Notes: generated by a model not told the origin, from the sequence alone. Shown: positions 8,379 to 17,190, counted from the first letter of the stretch. The stretch: 30,249 nt of DNA from JAWOFN01 sp046497505 [NCBI: bacterium] (GCA_046497505.1 JAWOFN010000077.1:1-30249); one strand, 5' to 3'. A program made the numbers and translations.

Positions 8379-8396
8379 GGTCCCGATTCCGGGACC
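8379..8396. other. Short hairpin between DUF5686 gene and FAD/Fe-S dehydrogenase
   Basis: GGTCCC at 8379-8384 pairs with GGGACC at 8391-8396 across 6 bases, 20 bases after the DUF5686 stop. The following bases are CCTT, so a weak terminator is possible but unproven. A second GGGTCCC copy at 8410-8416 could compete for pairing close to the next ribosome site. Confidence 0.3.
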
Positions 8397-8417
8397 CCTT
8401 GCAGGAAGCGGGTCCCC

Positions 8418-11369
8418 ATGAGCACCGCCGTCCCAGACGCTGTGCGCAGCGAGGCCCTCCAGGCCCTCCGGTCACGGCTGGACGGCCACCTGGAGGGGGA
8501 GCTGCGCCTGGACGAGTGGACCCGTAACCTCTACGCCACCGACGCCAGCATCTATCGAATCATGCCTCTGGCCGTGGCCTTCCCCCGGAGCGAGCAGGAC
8601 GCGGCGGCCATCGTGGGGGCCTGCAGCGAGCTGGGCCTGCCGATGCTCCCCCGGGGGGACGGATCCAGCCTGGCGGGGCAGACGGTGGGGGCCGCGGTGG
8701 TCATGGACTTCTCCCGGTACATGGACCGGGTGCTGGCGTTCGAGGAGGGTGAGCGGGCTGTGACGGTCTGGCCGGGGATCAGCCTGGCCCGGATCAACCG
8801 GCATGCGGGGCCCTCGGGGCTCATGTTCGGTCCGGACCCGGCCAGTGCGGACCGCGCCACGGCGGGGGGGATCGTGGGGAACGATTCCACCGGCGCCCAC
8901 TCGATCCTCTACGGGATGACCTCCGACCACATCCGGGCGCTGGACGTGGTCCTGGCCGACGGGAGCCGAACCCGCTTCGAAGAGCTCTCATGGGAGGATG
9001 CGGTCCGAAGGGGTGGAGGAGAGGGGGGAGGTCTGGAGACGCGGATCTACCGTACCGTGACCCGGATCGCCGCCCAGCACAGCGAAGCCGTACGGGAGGC
9101 CTTCCCCGACACCTGGCGGAGGGTCGGGGGATATGGGCTGGACGCCCTGCGTCCCGGGGAACCGGTGGACCTCACACGGCTGGTCGCAGGCAGCGAGGGT
9201 ACCCTCTGCACGGTGCTCCGGGCAGAGTTCGACCTGGTTCCCCGCCCCCCGGGGACCGCTCTGGCGGTCCTCTTCTTTGATTCGCTCCTTTCGGCCCTCG
9301 CCGCCGTCCCTGCCCTGCTGGAGGAGGAGCCCTCGGCGGTGGAACTCATGGACGCCATGCTGCTGGACCTCTGCCGGAACTCCCCGGAGTTCAGCCGGAA
9401 GCTCAGCTTCACCGAGGGGGACCCGGAAGCGCTCCTGGTGGCGGAGGTCTACGGCGAGGACCCCCGGGAACGGGAGGAGCACCTCCGGCGCCTCACCGAG
9501 GCGGCCCGGGGAGCTGCCGAGGGTCCGATGACCGGCCGCCTGGTCTCCGACCCCGCCGGTCAGGCCGATGTCTGGGCCGTCCGGAAGGCGGGGCTGGGAC
9601 TGCTCATGAGCACCCGGGGCGACCATAAGCCGATCCCCTTCATCGAGGACACGGCGGTCCCTCCCCACCGCCTCCGGGACTACATCGCGGACATCCAGGG
9701 CCTTCTGGGGGAGCACCGGACGCGGGCGGCCTTCTACGCCCACGCCAGCGCGGGATGCCTGCACATCCGCCCTCTGGTGGACCTCAAGGACACCGGGGAG
9801 ATCGAGAAGATGGAGGCGATCTCCCGGGGAGCCGCCGAGCTGGTGCTGCGCTACGGGGGGACGATGTCGGGGGAACACGGGGACGGTCTGGCCCGGAGCG
9901 GCCTCAACCCCCTCGTCTTCGGCGAGGAGGTCTACGGTCTCTTCGAGGAGGTGAAGGATGCCTTCGACCCCGAGGGTCTCATGAACCCGGGGAAGATCGT
10001 CCGGGCCCCGTCCCTCACCGAGTCCCTCCGTTTCGGAGCCGACTACCGGACCGAGGTGCCCGCTACCTGGTTCGATTTCACCGCCGACGGCGGTCTCGAC
10101 CGTGCGGTGGAGATGTGCAGCGGCGCCGGTGTGTGCAGGAAGATGGACGAGGGGACCATGTGCCCCTCCTTCATGGCCACCCGGGAGGAGGAGCATTCCA
10201 CCCGGGGACGGGCCAACGCCCTCCGGGCCGTGCTGGCGGGAGAGGTGGGGAGCGTGGGGCTGGGGGACGAACGGCTCCACCAGACCCTGGACCTCTGTCT
10301 CTCCTGCAAGGCGTGCAGGTCGGAGTGCCCCAGCCAGGTGGACATGGCCAGGCTGAAGATGGAGTTCCTGGCCCACTACCACCGGGTCCGGGGTGCGCCG
10401 CTCCGGTCGAGGCTGGTGGGGCGCATCGACCTCATCAACCGGCTGGGATCGGCCACGGCGCCCCTCAGCAACTGGCTGGCCGCCTCTGCCCCGTTCCGCT
10501 GGCTGGGGGAGAAGGTGCTGGGGATCGATCGGAGGAGACGCCTGCCCCCCTTCCGGAGGGACACCCTTGAGAAGCGGCTGGCGAGGGCGGGGGGAGGAGA
10601 GGGAGCGGGTTCCGACCCGGATCGCGTCGTCTGGCTCCTCCCCGACACCTTCACCGAACACAACGAGCCGGAGGTGGGGGAGGCGGCATGGCGGCTCATC
10701 CGGGCCGCGGGCCATGAGCCCCGCCTGCTCCCCATGCCGGGGCATTGCTGCGGCCGGCCCATGCTCTCGAAAGGACGGGTCCCCCAGGCGGCGAGACGGG
10801 CCGAGGCGAACATCCCGGTATGGGCCTCGCTGCTCAGCAGCGGCGGGGTCATCGTGGGCCTGGAACCCTCCTGCCTGCTGACCCTCCGTGACGAGTACCC
10901 GGACCTCGTCCCGGGGATGGAGGCCCGCCTGGTCTCCGAGCGCGCCCTGCTGATGGACGAGTGGATATGCGGCCTGGATGAGGCGGACCGTGAACGCCTC
11001 GCTTTCCGTCCGCCTGCCGACTACGATGAGGTCCGCCTCCTGGTGCACGGACACTGCCACGAGAGGGCCCTGGCGGGTCCCGACCCCCTGGCGGGGATGC
11101 TGGACCTCCTCCCGGACACCGAGGTGACACTGCTGGACTCGGGGTGCTGCGGGATGGCCGGGGCCTTCGGGTACGAGAAGGAGCATTACGAGCTCTCGAT
11201 GCGTATCGGGGAGGACCGGCTGGCCCCTGCGGTACGTGCCCTGGAGGGGCACGGCACCGTGGTCGCCCCCGGGACCAGCTGCAGGCAGCAGATCCACGAC
11301 CTCACCGGCCGCAGGGCCCGCCACCCGGTGGAGGTCCTGGCGGATCGGCTGATGGATGAAGGAACCTGA
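8418..11369 (+). CDS. Fused FAD-binding / Fe-S D-2-hydroxyacid dehydrogenase (YdiJ-type, GlcD-GlcF fusion)
   Basis: A 983-residue fusion of a GlcD-like flavoprotein and a GlcF-like Fe-S protein. Residues ~50-250 form the FAD_binding_4 domain (LPRGDGSSLAGQ; GPDPASADRATAGGIVGND), and ~250-540 the FAD-oxidase C domain, ending FDPEGLMNPGKIV. Two Fe-S cysteine sets follow: Cys567, Cys573 and Cys582 (CxGxGxC...CP) and Cys627, 630, 633, 637 (CxxCxxCxxxCP). The C-terminal part has two CCG motifs, at 777-779 and 910-912. This layout is that of E. coli YdiJ and related D-2-hydroxyglutarate or D-lactate/glycolate dehydrogenases, which pass electrons to an acceptor or the quinone pool. The exact D-2-hydroxyacid is unknown. 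AGGAAG at 8403-8408 supports the ATG. The next gene starts 17 bases after the stop. Confidence 0.92.
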   Translation: MSTAVPDAVRSEALQALRSRLDGHLEGELRLDEWTRNLYATDASIYRIMPLAVAFPRSEQDAAAIVGACSELGLPMLPRGDGSSLAGQTVGAAVVMDFSRYMDRVLAFEEGERAVTVWPGISLARINRHAGPSGLMFGPDPASADRATAGGIVGNDSTGAHSILYGMTSDHIRALDVVLADGSRTRFEELSWEDAVRRGGGEGGGLETRIYRTVTRIAAQHSEAVREAFPDTWRRVGGYGLDALRPGEPVDLTRLVAGSEGTLCTVLRAEFDLVPRPPGTALAVLFFDSLLSALAAVPALLEEEPSAVELMDAMLLDLCRNSPEFSRKLSFTEGDPEALLVAEVYGEDPREREEHLRRLTEAARGAAEGPMTGRLVSDPAGQADVWAVRKAGLGLLMSTRGDHKPIPFIEDTAVPPHRLRDYIADIQGLLGEHRTRAAFYAHASAGCLHIRPLVDLKDTGEIEKMEAISRGAAELVLRYGGTMSGEHGDGLARSGLNPLVFGEEVYGLFEEVKDAFDPEGLMNPGKIVRAPSLTESLRFGADYRTEVPATWFDFTADGGLDRAVEMCSGAGVCRKMDEGTMCPSFMATREEEHSTRGRANALRAVLAGEVGSVGLGDERLHQTLDLCLSCKACRSECPSQVDMARLKMEFLAHYHRVRGAPLRSRLVGRIDLINRLGSATAPLSNWLAASAPFRWLGEKVLGIDRRRRLPPFRRDTLEKRLARAGGGEGAGSDPDRVVWLLPDTFTEHNEPEVGEAAWRLIRAAGHEPRLLPMPGHCCGRPMLSKGRVPQAARRAEANIPVWASLLSSGGVIVGLEPSCLLTLRDEYPDLVPGMEARLVSERALLMDEWICGLDEADRERLAFRPPADYDEVRLLVHGHCHERALAGPDPLAGMLDLLPDTEVTLLDSGCCGMAGAFGYEKEHYELSMRIGEDRLAPAVRALEGHGTVVAPGTSCRQQIHDLTGRRARHPVEVLADRLMDEGT

Positions 11370-11386
11370 AGGAAGGGGATGTCCCG

Positions 11387-12541
11387 TTGCGGAGAAGCAT
11401 ACTGATCCTCTCGGCTGCCCTGATCGCAGGTAACGGCACGGGGACCGCGGTGGCCCAGAGCCAGGCGGACTCCCTGGTATACGCCGTTTCCGCCCTCTCA
11501 CCCCCCGAGGTCACGGTCCCCCCCATCCTCCTCCAGGACGGCCGGATCCATGCGCTCATGGTGGAGCTGGCTTCGGGGTCGAGCATGGAAGAGGCAGGCC
11601 ACCGCCTCGGACTGGATGCTGAGGATCGGACCCGCTTGGCGGGTCTGCTGGAGGTGGAGGGTCTGGGAAGGATGGAAGGAGGGGAGTGGAGGCCCCTGGC
11701 CCTGGCCCTGGATGCAGCAGGCGCCGATTCTCTGAGGGAACACGCGGGTTCCCTGGCGCGGGCCATCGCGGAGACCCTCGACAGCCGGTGGTCCGAGGTG
11801 GATTCCCTGGTGGGCGGGCTCCCCGTGGCGGGGCGCCTCCCGCTGGAGCAGACGGGTTTCGTCCTCCTGGGGGACTACCTGCTGGGCAGGATGCAGGCGG
11901 GCCTGTTCTGGGAGGCGGGACTCGCCCCCCGAGGACGGCCCTTCGCCTACCGCGTGTACCGGCTGCCTCCCGACAGGGCCCCCGCCGGGCACTCTGAGGG
12001 GCCCCCGGGACCCCACGGTATCCGGATCGTACGCTTCGCACCCACTCCCGAGCCCTTCGGACTCGATCTGCTCGGGGACCCGGAGGCTCCCATCACGCGG
12101 GCCCTGATCGCAGGGCCCGGCGGGGGAGAACGCCTGCGTGCGGAGGTCCTGGAGGCCTACAGGGTATGGTATCTCTTCGGAACACCCCCGGGGGCCGCCG
12201 CCCGCCGTCTGCTGGTCCGATCGGAAGCGGTGGACGCTGAAGGTCGTCTCCGGGTCCCCCTCATCACCGCCTCGGATATCGAGGCGATGCAGTCGGCGGC
12301 GGGGAGACTGGCCGATGCCCTCTGGCCCCCCTTCCAGGAGCAGCTGGGAGCGACGGCGGAACTGGCCGGACGGCTGGGATATGGTGATCCGCAGCTCCTG
12401 GGGGAAGTCGCCTTGTGGACCTGGGAGATGGCGGCTAATCTGGCGGTCCACGAACTCATCGAGCGGGGACGGATCCTCCCGCCCCCTTCCGGGCGTGGTC
12501 AGGCCGTACTCATTCCCCTGGCAGGCCCCGAGCCGAGGTGA
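11387..12541 (+). CDS. Unrecognised secreted protein with winged-helix-like N-terminal segment
   Basis: A 384-residue protein of unknown family. It starts at TTG with GGAAGGGG at 11371-11378; no ATG or GTG fits upstream. A Sec signal peptide covers residues ~1-23 (cleavage at AVA|QSQ). Residues ~45-110 read like a small helix-turn-helix or winged domain: a helix with SSMEEAGHRLGLD, then DRTRLAGLLEVEGLG, then a GGEWRPLAL strand. The middle and C-terminal parts are mixed alpha/beta, with no cysteine cluster, membrane segment or recognisable catalytic motif. A winged-helix fold outside the cytoplasm would more likely serve protein binding than DNA binding. It ends 7 bases before the M24 peptidase gene, so the two are probably co-transcribed and may work on the same peptide or substrate. 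Function is left open. Confidence 0.7.
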   Translation: MRRSILILSAALIAGNGTGTAVAQSQADSLVYAVSALSPPEVTVPPILLQDGRIHALMVELASGSSMEEAGHRLGLDAEDRTRLAGLLEVEGLGRMEGGEWRPLALALDAAGADSLREHAGSLARAIAETLDSRWSEVDSLVGGLPVAGRLPLEQTGFVLLGDYLLGRMQAGLFWEAGLAPRGRPFAYRVYRLPPDRAPAGHSEGPPGPHGIRIVRFAPTPEPFGLDLLGDPEAPITRALIAGPGGGERLRAEVLEAYRVWYLFGTPPGAAARRLLVRSEAVDAEGRLRVPLITASDIEAMQSAAGRLADALWPPFQEQLGATAELAGRLGYGDPQLLGEVALWTWEMAANLAVHELIERGRILPPPSGRGQAVLIPLAGPEPR

Positions 12542-12548
12542 TACATCG

Positions 12549-13835
12549 ATGGATCGACGCGATTTCCTGAACGCAGCACTCCCCGCGGCGGGCGCCGCGG
12601 CCGTGGGTATGGGCACCCCCTCCGGGGCCTATGGGGCCGCCGGGGCCCCTCCCCAGGAGGAGCTCCCCCCGGCCGTGGCCTCTTTGGGATCGATGAAGGA
12701 GGACGAGCCGCCGCCCATCAGCGACGAGGAGCGATGGGCGCGTATCGCCAGGGCGCAGCGCCTCATGGCCGCCGAGGGGATGGACGGTATCGTGATGCTG
12801 GGCGGTACCGCCATGCGGTATTTCGCTGACGTGAGCTGGGGGCGGAGTGAGAGGATCTTCGCCATGGTGATCCCCCGGGAGGGGGAGCTGGCCTGGATCT
12901 GCCCCGCCTTCGAGCGGGAACGCGCCCTGGAACAGATACGGTTCGGTGAGGACGTCCGGGTGTGGCAGGAACACGAGAGCCCCTACGCCCTCATCGCCTC
13001 GATCCTGGCCGACCGGGGACTGCGCACCGGCCGGCTGGGGCTGGAGGAGACCACCTACTATCACGTGGCGGACGGGCTGCAGGAGGACGCCCCCGCCGTG
13101 GAGGTCACCAGCGCGGATGGGGTGACCCGGCGGTGCCGGGGGGTGAAGAGTGCCGCGGAGATCGCCCTGATGCGTCATGCCAACCAGGTAACCATCCGGG
13201 TCTACGAAGCGGTCTTCTCCTCACTCAGGGAGGAGATGACCCAGCGGGATCTCGGGGATCTCATCTCATCCGCCTACCGGCGGCTGGGTTACAGCGGCGG
13301 GGCACTCTGCCTGTTCGGTGAGAACTCCGCCTACCCCCACGGCACCGAGAACGACCAGCCCCTCCGGGAAGGGATGGTCGTCCTGGTCGACGGCGGGACG
13401 AGGGCCGGAGGGTACGCCTCGGACATCACGCGCACCGCCGTCTACGGGGACCCCACGGTGGAGCAGCGAAGGGTCTGGACCCTGGTGAAGGAAGCGCAGA
13501 GCGCCGCGCTGCGTGCGGCGGGGCCCGGCGTATCCGCAGGGGAGGTGGACCGTGCGGCCCGGGAGGTGATCACCCGGGGCGGGTACGGACCGGGCTACGA
13601 GTATTTCACCCACCGGCTGGGGCACGGTATCGGGATGGACGGTCATGAGTGGTACTACCTGGTGCAGGGGAGCGAGGTGCCCCTCGAAGCCGGCATGACC
13701 TTCAGCAACGAACCGGGTATATACATCTACGGGTCCTTCGGGGTGCGGCTGGAAGACATCATGGTCATCACCGCGGAGGGGGCGGAACTGCTCACCGAGC
13801 AGGCCGCCTCACCCACCCACCCCTTCGGAGGGTGA
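12549..13835 (+). CDS. Tat-exported M24 family metallopeptidase (Xaa-Pro aminopeptidase-like)
   Basis: A 428-residue protein starting with a twin-arginine signal, DRRDFLNAAL, and an Ala-rich core, so it is likely exported folded with its metals. An N-terminal creatinase-like domain (~60-190) precedes the pita-bread catalytic domain (~195-428). All five metal ligands are visible: Asp281 (VDGGT), Asp292 (SDITRT), His359 (LGHGIG), Glu388 (NEPGIY) and Glu402 (RLEDIM). It should cleave N-terminal residues before proline, or dipeptides with Xaa-Pro, in the periplasm. The frame is open back to 12138, but that part overlaps the upstream gene in another frame; GAGGTGA at 12535-12541 and the Tat motif fix ATG 12549. 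It is probably co-transcribed with the upstream secreted protein. Confidence 0.92.
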   Translation: MDRRDFLNAALPAAGAAAVGMGTPSGAYGAAGAPPQEELPPAVASLGSMKEDEPPPISDEERWARIARAQRLMAAEGMDGIVMLGGTAMRYFADVSWGRSERIFAMVIPREGELAWICPAFERERALEQIRFGEDVRVWQEHESPYALIASILADRGLRTGRLGLEETTYYHVADGLQEDAPAVEVTSADGVTRRCRGVKSAAEIALMRHANQVTIRVYEAVFSSLREEMTQRDLGDLISSAYRRLGYSGGALCLFGENSAYPHGTENDQPLREGMVVLVDGGTRAGGYASDITRTAVYGDPTVEQRRVWTLVKEAQSAALRAAGPGVSAGEVDRAAREVITRGGYGPGYEYFTHRLGHGIGMDGHEWYYLVQGSEVPLEAGMTFSNEPGIYIYGSFGVRLEDIMVITAEGAELLTEQAASPTHPFGG

Positions 13836-13899
13836 GGTCTCCTCCCCGGCTTCCGGCCGCCGGTCCGCCTCCTGTCCCCGATCCTGCTGTTCTGTCATG

Positions 13900-13951
13900 C
13901 GCTCGGCTCCCCTCATGAGTGGTCATCCTCTCACACGATACGCTCCGAGCG
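13900..13951. other. Gap before hpnC with 7-bp inverted repeat
   Basis: The 132-base gap between the peptidase and hpnC (13836-13967) holds inverted arms CGCTCGG (13900-13906) and CCGAGCG (13945-13951), separated by 38 bases that contain the palindrome CTCATGAG. It could be an operator or a leader stem for the squalene operon. No convincing -35/-10 pair was found. Confidence 0.25.
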
Positions 13952-13967
13952 GGACAGGGGTTCAAGC

Positions 13968-14855
13968 ATGTCGCGTCCGCTGAGCGTCGAGACCGAGGCC
14001 GCCTACCGTGCCTGCGAGCGCCTGGCCCGCAGTCACTATGAGAACTTCGCCGTGGCCTCCTTCCTCCTGCCCCCGGGGGTGAGACGCCATATGGCCGCCC
14101 TCTACGGCTTCGCACGGGGGGTGGACGACATCGGCGACGAGTACGAAGGGGACCGGCTGGCCGCCCTCGACCGCTGGGAGGCCCATCTCCGGGGACTGTA
14201 TGGGGAGGAGGAACGGCCAGGGGGCCCCCGTCCGGCGGTCTTCCTCGCCCTGGGTGCCACCATCCGGGCATGCGGGCTCCCGATGGAGCCGTTCCTCCGG
14301 CTCATCGAGGCGAACCGCATGGACCAGCGGGTCAGCCGCTACCGGGGATGGGAGGACCTGCTGGAGTACTGCACCTTCTCCGCGGACCCCGTGGGCCGCC
14401 TGGTGCTGCGGATCTTCGGCTGCACCGATTCGTCGCTGCACCCCCTGAGCGATGCCACCTGCACCGCCCTCCAGCTCACCAACTTCTGGCAGGACGTGGG
14501 TAGGGACCACGAGATGGGGCGCATCTACCTGCCCCGGGAGGATATGGAGCGGTTCGGTGTCCCCGAAGCCGACCTGGGAGGGCGGCCGGCCAGCAGGGCC
14601 TTCCGGGATCTCATCCGGTTCGAGGTGGAACGGACCCGCCCCTTCTTCGAGCGGGGGCGGGAGCTGGTGGGGAGGGTGGAAGGGCGTTTCCGCGTGGATC
14701 TGGCCCTGTTCAGCCGGGGGGGCGAAGCGATACTGGATGCCATCGAGGGGCTGGACTACGATGTGCTCACCCGGCGCCCCGTGTTGAGCAGGGGGAGGAA
14801 GCTGACGCTGCTGGCCGATACCCTGCTCCGTCACCTGTTCGGAGGCCTTCCTTGA
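13968..14855 (+). CDS. hpnC: Squalene synthase subunit-like HpnC (hydroxysqualene synthase)
   Basis: A 295-residue trans-isoprenyl diphosphate synthase of the squalene/phytoene synthase fold. The two Mg-binding aspartate motifs are present: DDIGD at 53-57 (in FARGVDDIGDEY) and D176-x3-D180 (in NFWQDVGRDHEMGR). The segment YCTFSADPVGRLVL (134-147) is also typical. In the known HpnCDE pathway, HpnD joins two farnesyl diphosphates to presqualene diphosphate, HpnC converts that to hydroxysqualene, and HpnE reduces this to squalene. The assignment to HpnC rather than phytoene synthase rests on the paired synthase genes plus HpnE directly downstream. The stop overlaps the hpnD start (TTGA). A GGGG run gives only a weak ribosome site for the ATG. 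Confidence 0.9.
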   Translation: MSRPLSVETEAAYRACERLARSHYENFAVASFLLPPGVRRHMAALYGFARGVDDIGDEYEGDRLAALDRWEAHLRGLYGEEERPGGPRPAVFLALGATIRACGLPMEPFLRLIEANRMDQRVSRYRGWEDLLEYCTFSADPVGRLVLRIFGCTDSSLHPLSDATCTALQLTNFWQDVGRDHEMGRIYLPREDMERFGVPEADLGGRPASRAFRDLIRFEVERTRPFFERGRELVGRVEGRFRVDLALFSRGGEAILDAIEGLDYDVLTRRPVLSRGRKLTLLADTLLRHLFGGLP

Positions 14856-15745
14856 CCCACCCCCTCCTCGAGGATGAACGAGAGGGTCTCGATGTCGAGG
14901 CCTCGTACGCCGAATGCGCCCGGGTGGCCCGACGGGAGGCCCGCAACTTCTACTTCGCGTTCCTGCCCCTCCGCAAGGAGCGGCGGAGGGCCCTCTACGC
15001 GGTCTACAGCTTCGCCCGCCTGGCCGACGACCTGGCGGATGCGGAGCAGGAGCCCCTGGAAGGGCGGCTGGAGGCGCTGGGCCGCCTGGAGGGGAGATTG
15101 GAGGCCGCTGTGGCGGGGAGGCCCAGGGGGGCGGTCTTCACCGCCCTGGCCGACGCGGTGGAGCAGTTCCGGATCCCGGTGAGGGCCCTCGAGGACCTGA
15201 TGACGGGCGTGCGCCGGGACCAGCGCATACGGCGCTTCGAGACGTACGAGGAACTGTGTGTCTACTGCTACCACGTGGCGGGGACCGTCGGGCTCATCTG
15301 CGCCGCGGTCTTCGACGCCCGCGGCCCGGAGGCGGAGGAATACGCGGAGGCACAGGGGCTGGGGATGCAGCTGGTCAACATCATGCGGGACGTGCAGGAG
15401 GACCTCCTCATGGACCGCATCTACCTCCCGAAGGACCTCAGGGAGCAGTACGGGGTGACCGAGGAGGGGCTCCGTTCGGGGAGGCCCGGCCCGGGCTGGG
15501 AACCGATGATGGCCGAGCTGGCCGGCCGTGCCCGGGAGGCCCTGCACACGGGGGGACTCATGCTTCCGCTGGCGGCCCGGGACGCCCGGATCTGTCCCGC
15601 CCTCCTGAGGGAACTGTATGAAGCCATCCTGGACAACATCGAGGAGGCGGACTTCGACGTCTTCAGCCGCGATCCCGATCTGAGCCTCTCCCGGAAGGTC
15701 TCCCTCATGCTCTCGGCATGGTGGCGATACCGGGTACTCCCGTGA
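14852..15745 (+). CDS. hpnD: Presqualene diphosphate synthase HpnD
   Basis: A 297-residue member of the same fold as the preceding gene, with aspartate motifs DDLAD at 59-63 and D180-x3-D184 (NIMRDVQEDLLMDRIYLP), the YCYHVAGTVG segment at 138-147, and the early motif RNFYFAFLPLRKERR. NIMRDVQED is typical of HpnD. It should condense two farnesyl diphosphates to presqualene diphosphate at the membrane surface. The TTG start overlaps the hpnC stop by 4 bases, with GGAGG at 14841-14845, six bases upstream; no other in-frame start fits. Its stop overlaps the likely hpnE start. Confidence 0.9.
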   Translation: MTHPLLEDEREGLDVEASYAECARVARREARNFYFAFLPLRKERRRALYAVYSFARLADDLADAEQEPLEGRLEALGRLEGRLEAAVAGRPRGAVFTALADAVEQFRIPVRALEDLMTGVRRDQRIRRFETYEELCVYCYHVAGTVGLICAAVFDARGPEAEEYAEAQGLGMQLVNIMRDVQEDLLMDRIYLPKDLREQYGVTEEGLRSGRPGPGWEPMMAELAGRAREALHTGGLMLPLAARDARICPALLRELYEAILDNIEEADFDVFSRDPDLSLSRKVSLMLSAWWRYRVLP

Positions 15746-17181
15746 GCACCTCCGTCGCATCGGCGAGACCCGGCGTGATGCCCCAGACCATGCGGTCCGG
15801 CGATGGGGAGGGAGCGCCGTGGGTGGTGGTCGGGGGAGGACTCGCGGGGCTCGCGGCTGCCGAGGCCCTGCTATCCGCCGGTCAGCCGGTGCGCCTGTAC
15901 GAACAGCACGATCACCTGGGAGGACGAGCCTCCTCCTTCCGGGACCCCCTCACGGGCTGGATCATCGAGAACGGCCAGCATGTGTGGATGCCCGCCTGTA
16001 CCGAACTCTGCGCCTTCCTCCGCCGGACCGGTGCCGACTCGCTGACCCGCGCTCAGGACCGGCTGGACGTGGTGTACCTGGAGAAGGGGCGCCCCTCCCA
16101 CCGTCTCCGGGCATCGCGCCTCCCCGGGGCGGCGAGCATGCTGCTGCCCCTCATGCGCTTCCCCCTCCTGGGAGGGGCGGACAAGCTCGGTCTGGTGAGG
16201 GCCATGGCGGCTCTGAAGCTGGGCGGTCGGCGGCTGCGGCGGAGGGTGGGTGACCGACCCTTCGCCGTATGGCTCCGGCGGGCGGGGCAGAGTGAACGGT
16301 CATGCCGGGTGTTCTGGGAACCGTTCATCGGGTCGATCCTGAACGAGCGACTGGAGGACGCCAGCAGCGACCTCGCCATGATGGCCATCCAGGAGACGGT
16401 CCTGACGGGGTCCGGTGCCACCCGGCTGATCTGGCCGAGCAGCCCCCAGTCGGAGGTTTGGGACGCCGCTGCCCGCCACCTCGCCCGTCTCGGAGGACAT
16501 ATCCGGCGGGGGGTCCGGGTGGAGAAGGTGGAGGTGGCCCGGGCAGAAGAGGGGGCCCCCGCTGTACAGGCGGTCCATCTGACCTCGGGGGAACGGGTGC
16601 CTGCAGCGGGTGCGGTGCTGGCGACACCCCCCTCCGCCGTGGTGAGTCTCCTTCCCCCCCCATGGGACCGGCAGGACCTCTTCGTCGCGGGGATGGGGCT
16701 GGAGTGGTCGCCCATCCTGAACATCCATGTCTGGTTCGAGGAACCCATCACGGAGTACGATGTGTGCTGTGTGGTGGACAGCCCCCTCCACTGGATTTTC
16801 CGGAAGCCCTCCCAGGAACCCGCGGGCGGGAGGCTGCCCGTCCCCTCCGGGGCCCAGCACCTGGACCTGGTGGTCTCCTACTCCCGCGGGTTCCTCGGGA
16901 GGGGACCCGATGATATCGTGCCCCTGATGCTGGAGGAACTGGCCGCCCATCTCCCCGCGGCCAGGGCGGTGGACGTGCTGGCCGCTCGTGTGGTCCACGA
17001 GCGCCGGGCGACCTTCCGGGCAGTGGCCGGGTCCGGGGACCTTCGACCCGCCCAGGGTACCGGCATCCCGAACCTGGCATTGGCGGGATCGTGGACGGAC
17101 ACCGGCTGGCCCTCGACGCTGGAGGGGGCGGTCCGCAGCGGCCGGGCCGCCGCCCGGGCCCTGGGTGTCCACGGCGACTGA
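15742..17181 (+). CDS. hpnE: Hydroxysqualene dehydroxylase HpnE (squalene-associated FAD-dependent desaturase)
   Basis: About 479 residues. It is an amine-oxidase/phytoene-desaturase-type flavoprotein: dinucleotide-binding GGGLAG at ~31-36 with an acidic strand end (VRLYEQ) and GGR at ~60-62, plus the C-terminal FAD motif LALAGSWTDTGWPSTLEGAVRSG split over two strands. In the HpnCDE route it reduces hydroxysqualene to squalene. The start is uncertain. GTG 15742 overlaps the hpnD stop as GTGA and keeps the operon's pattern; ATG 15718, 15778 and 15790 are in frame, and none has a strong ribosome site. The first ~25 residues are low-complexity and outside the fold. No squalene-hopene cyclase follows, so the fate of the squalene is decided elsewhere. 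Confidence 0.9.
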   Translation: MSTSVASARPGVMPQTMRSGDGEGAPWVVVGGGLAGLAAAEALLSAGQPVRLYEQHDHLGGRASSFRDPLTGWIIENGQHVWMPACTELCAFLRRTGADSLTRAQDRLDVVYLEKGRPSHRLRASRLPGAASMLLPLMRFPLLGGADKLGLVRAMAALKLGGRRLRRRVGDRPFAVWLRRAGQSERSCRVFWEPFIGSILNERLEDASSDLAMMAIQETVLTGSGATRLIWPSSPQSEVWDAAARHLARLGGHIRRGVRVEKVEVARAEEGAPAVQAVHLTSGERVPAAGAVLATPPSAVVSLLPPPWDRQDLFVAGMGLEWSPILNIHVWFEEPITEYDVCCVVDSPLHWIFRKPSQEPAGGRLPVPSGAQHLDLVVSYSRGFLGRGPDDIVPLMLEELAAHLPAARAVDVLAARVVHERRATFRAVAGSGDLRPAQGTGIPNLALAGSWTDTGWPSTLEGAVRSGRAAARALGVHGD

Positions 17182-17190
17182 CACCCCGCC

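Noticed and set aside
12138-12548. Longer N-terminus for the M24 peptidase
   Set aside because: It would overlap the upstream secreted-protein gene by about 400 bases and bury the Tat signal; the peptide is Arg/Ser/Trp-rich shadow sequence, and ATG 12549 has a good ribosome site.
13968-17181. Carotenoid cluster (crtB/crtI) instead of hpnCDE
   Set aside because: Two consecutive synthases followed by one HpnE-like flavoprotein is the squalene arrangement; carotenoid clusters normally have one synthase and a CrtI with a different N-terminal motif.
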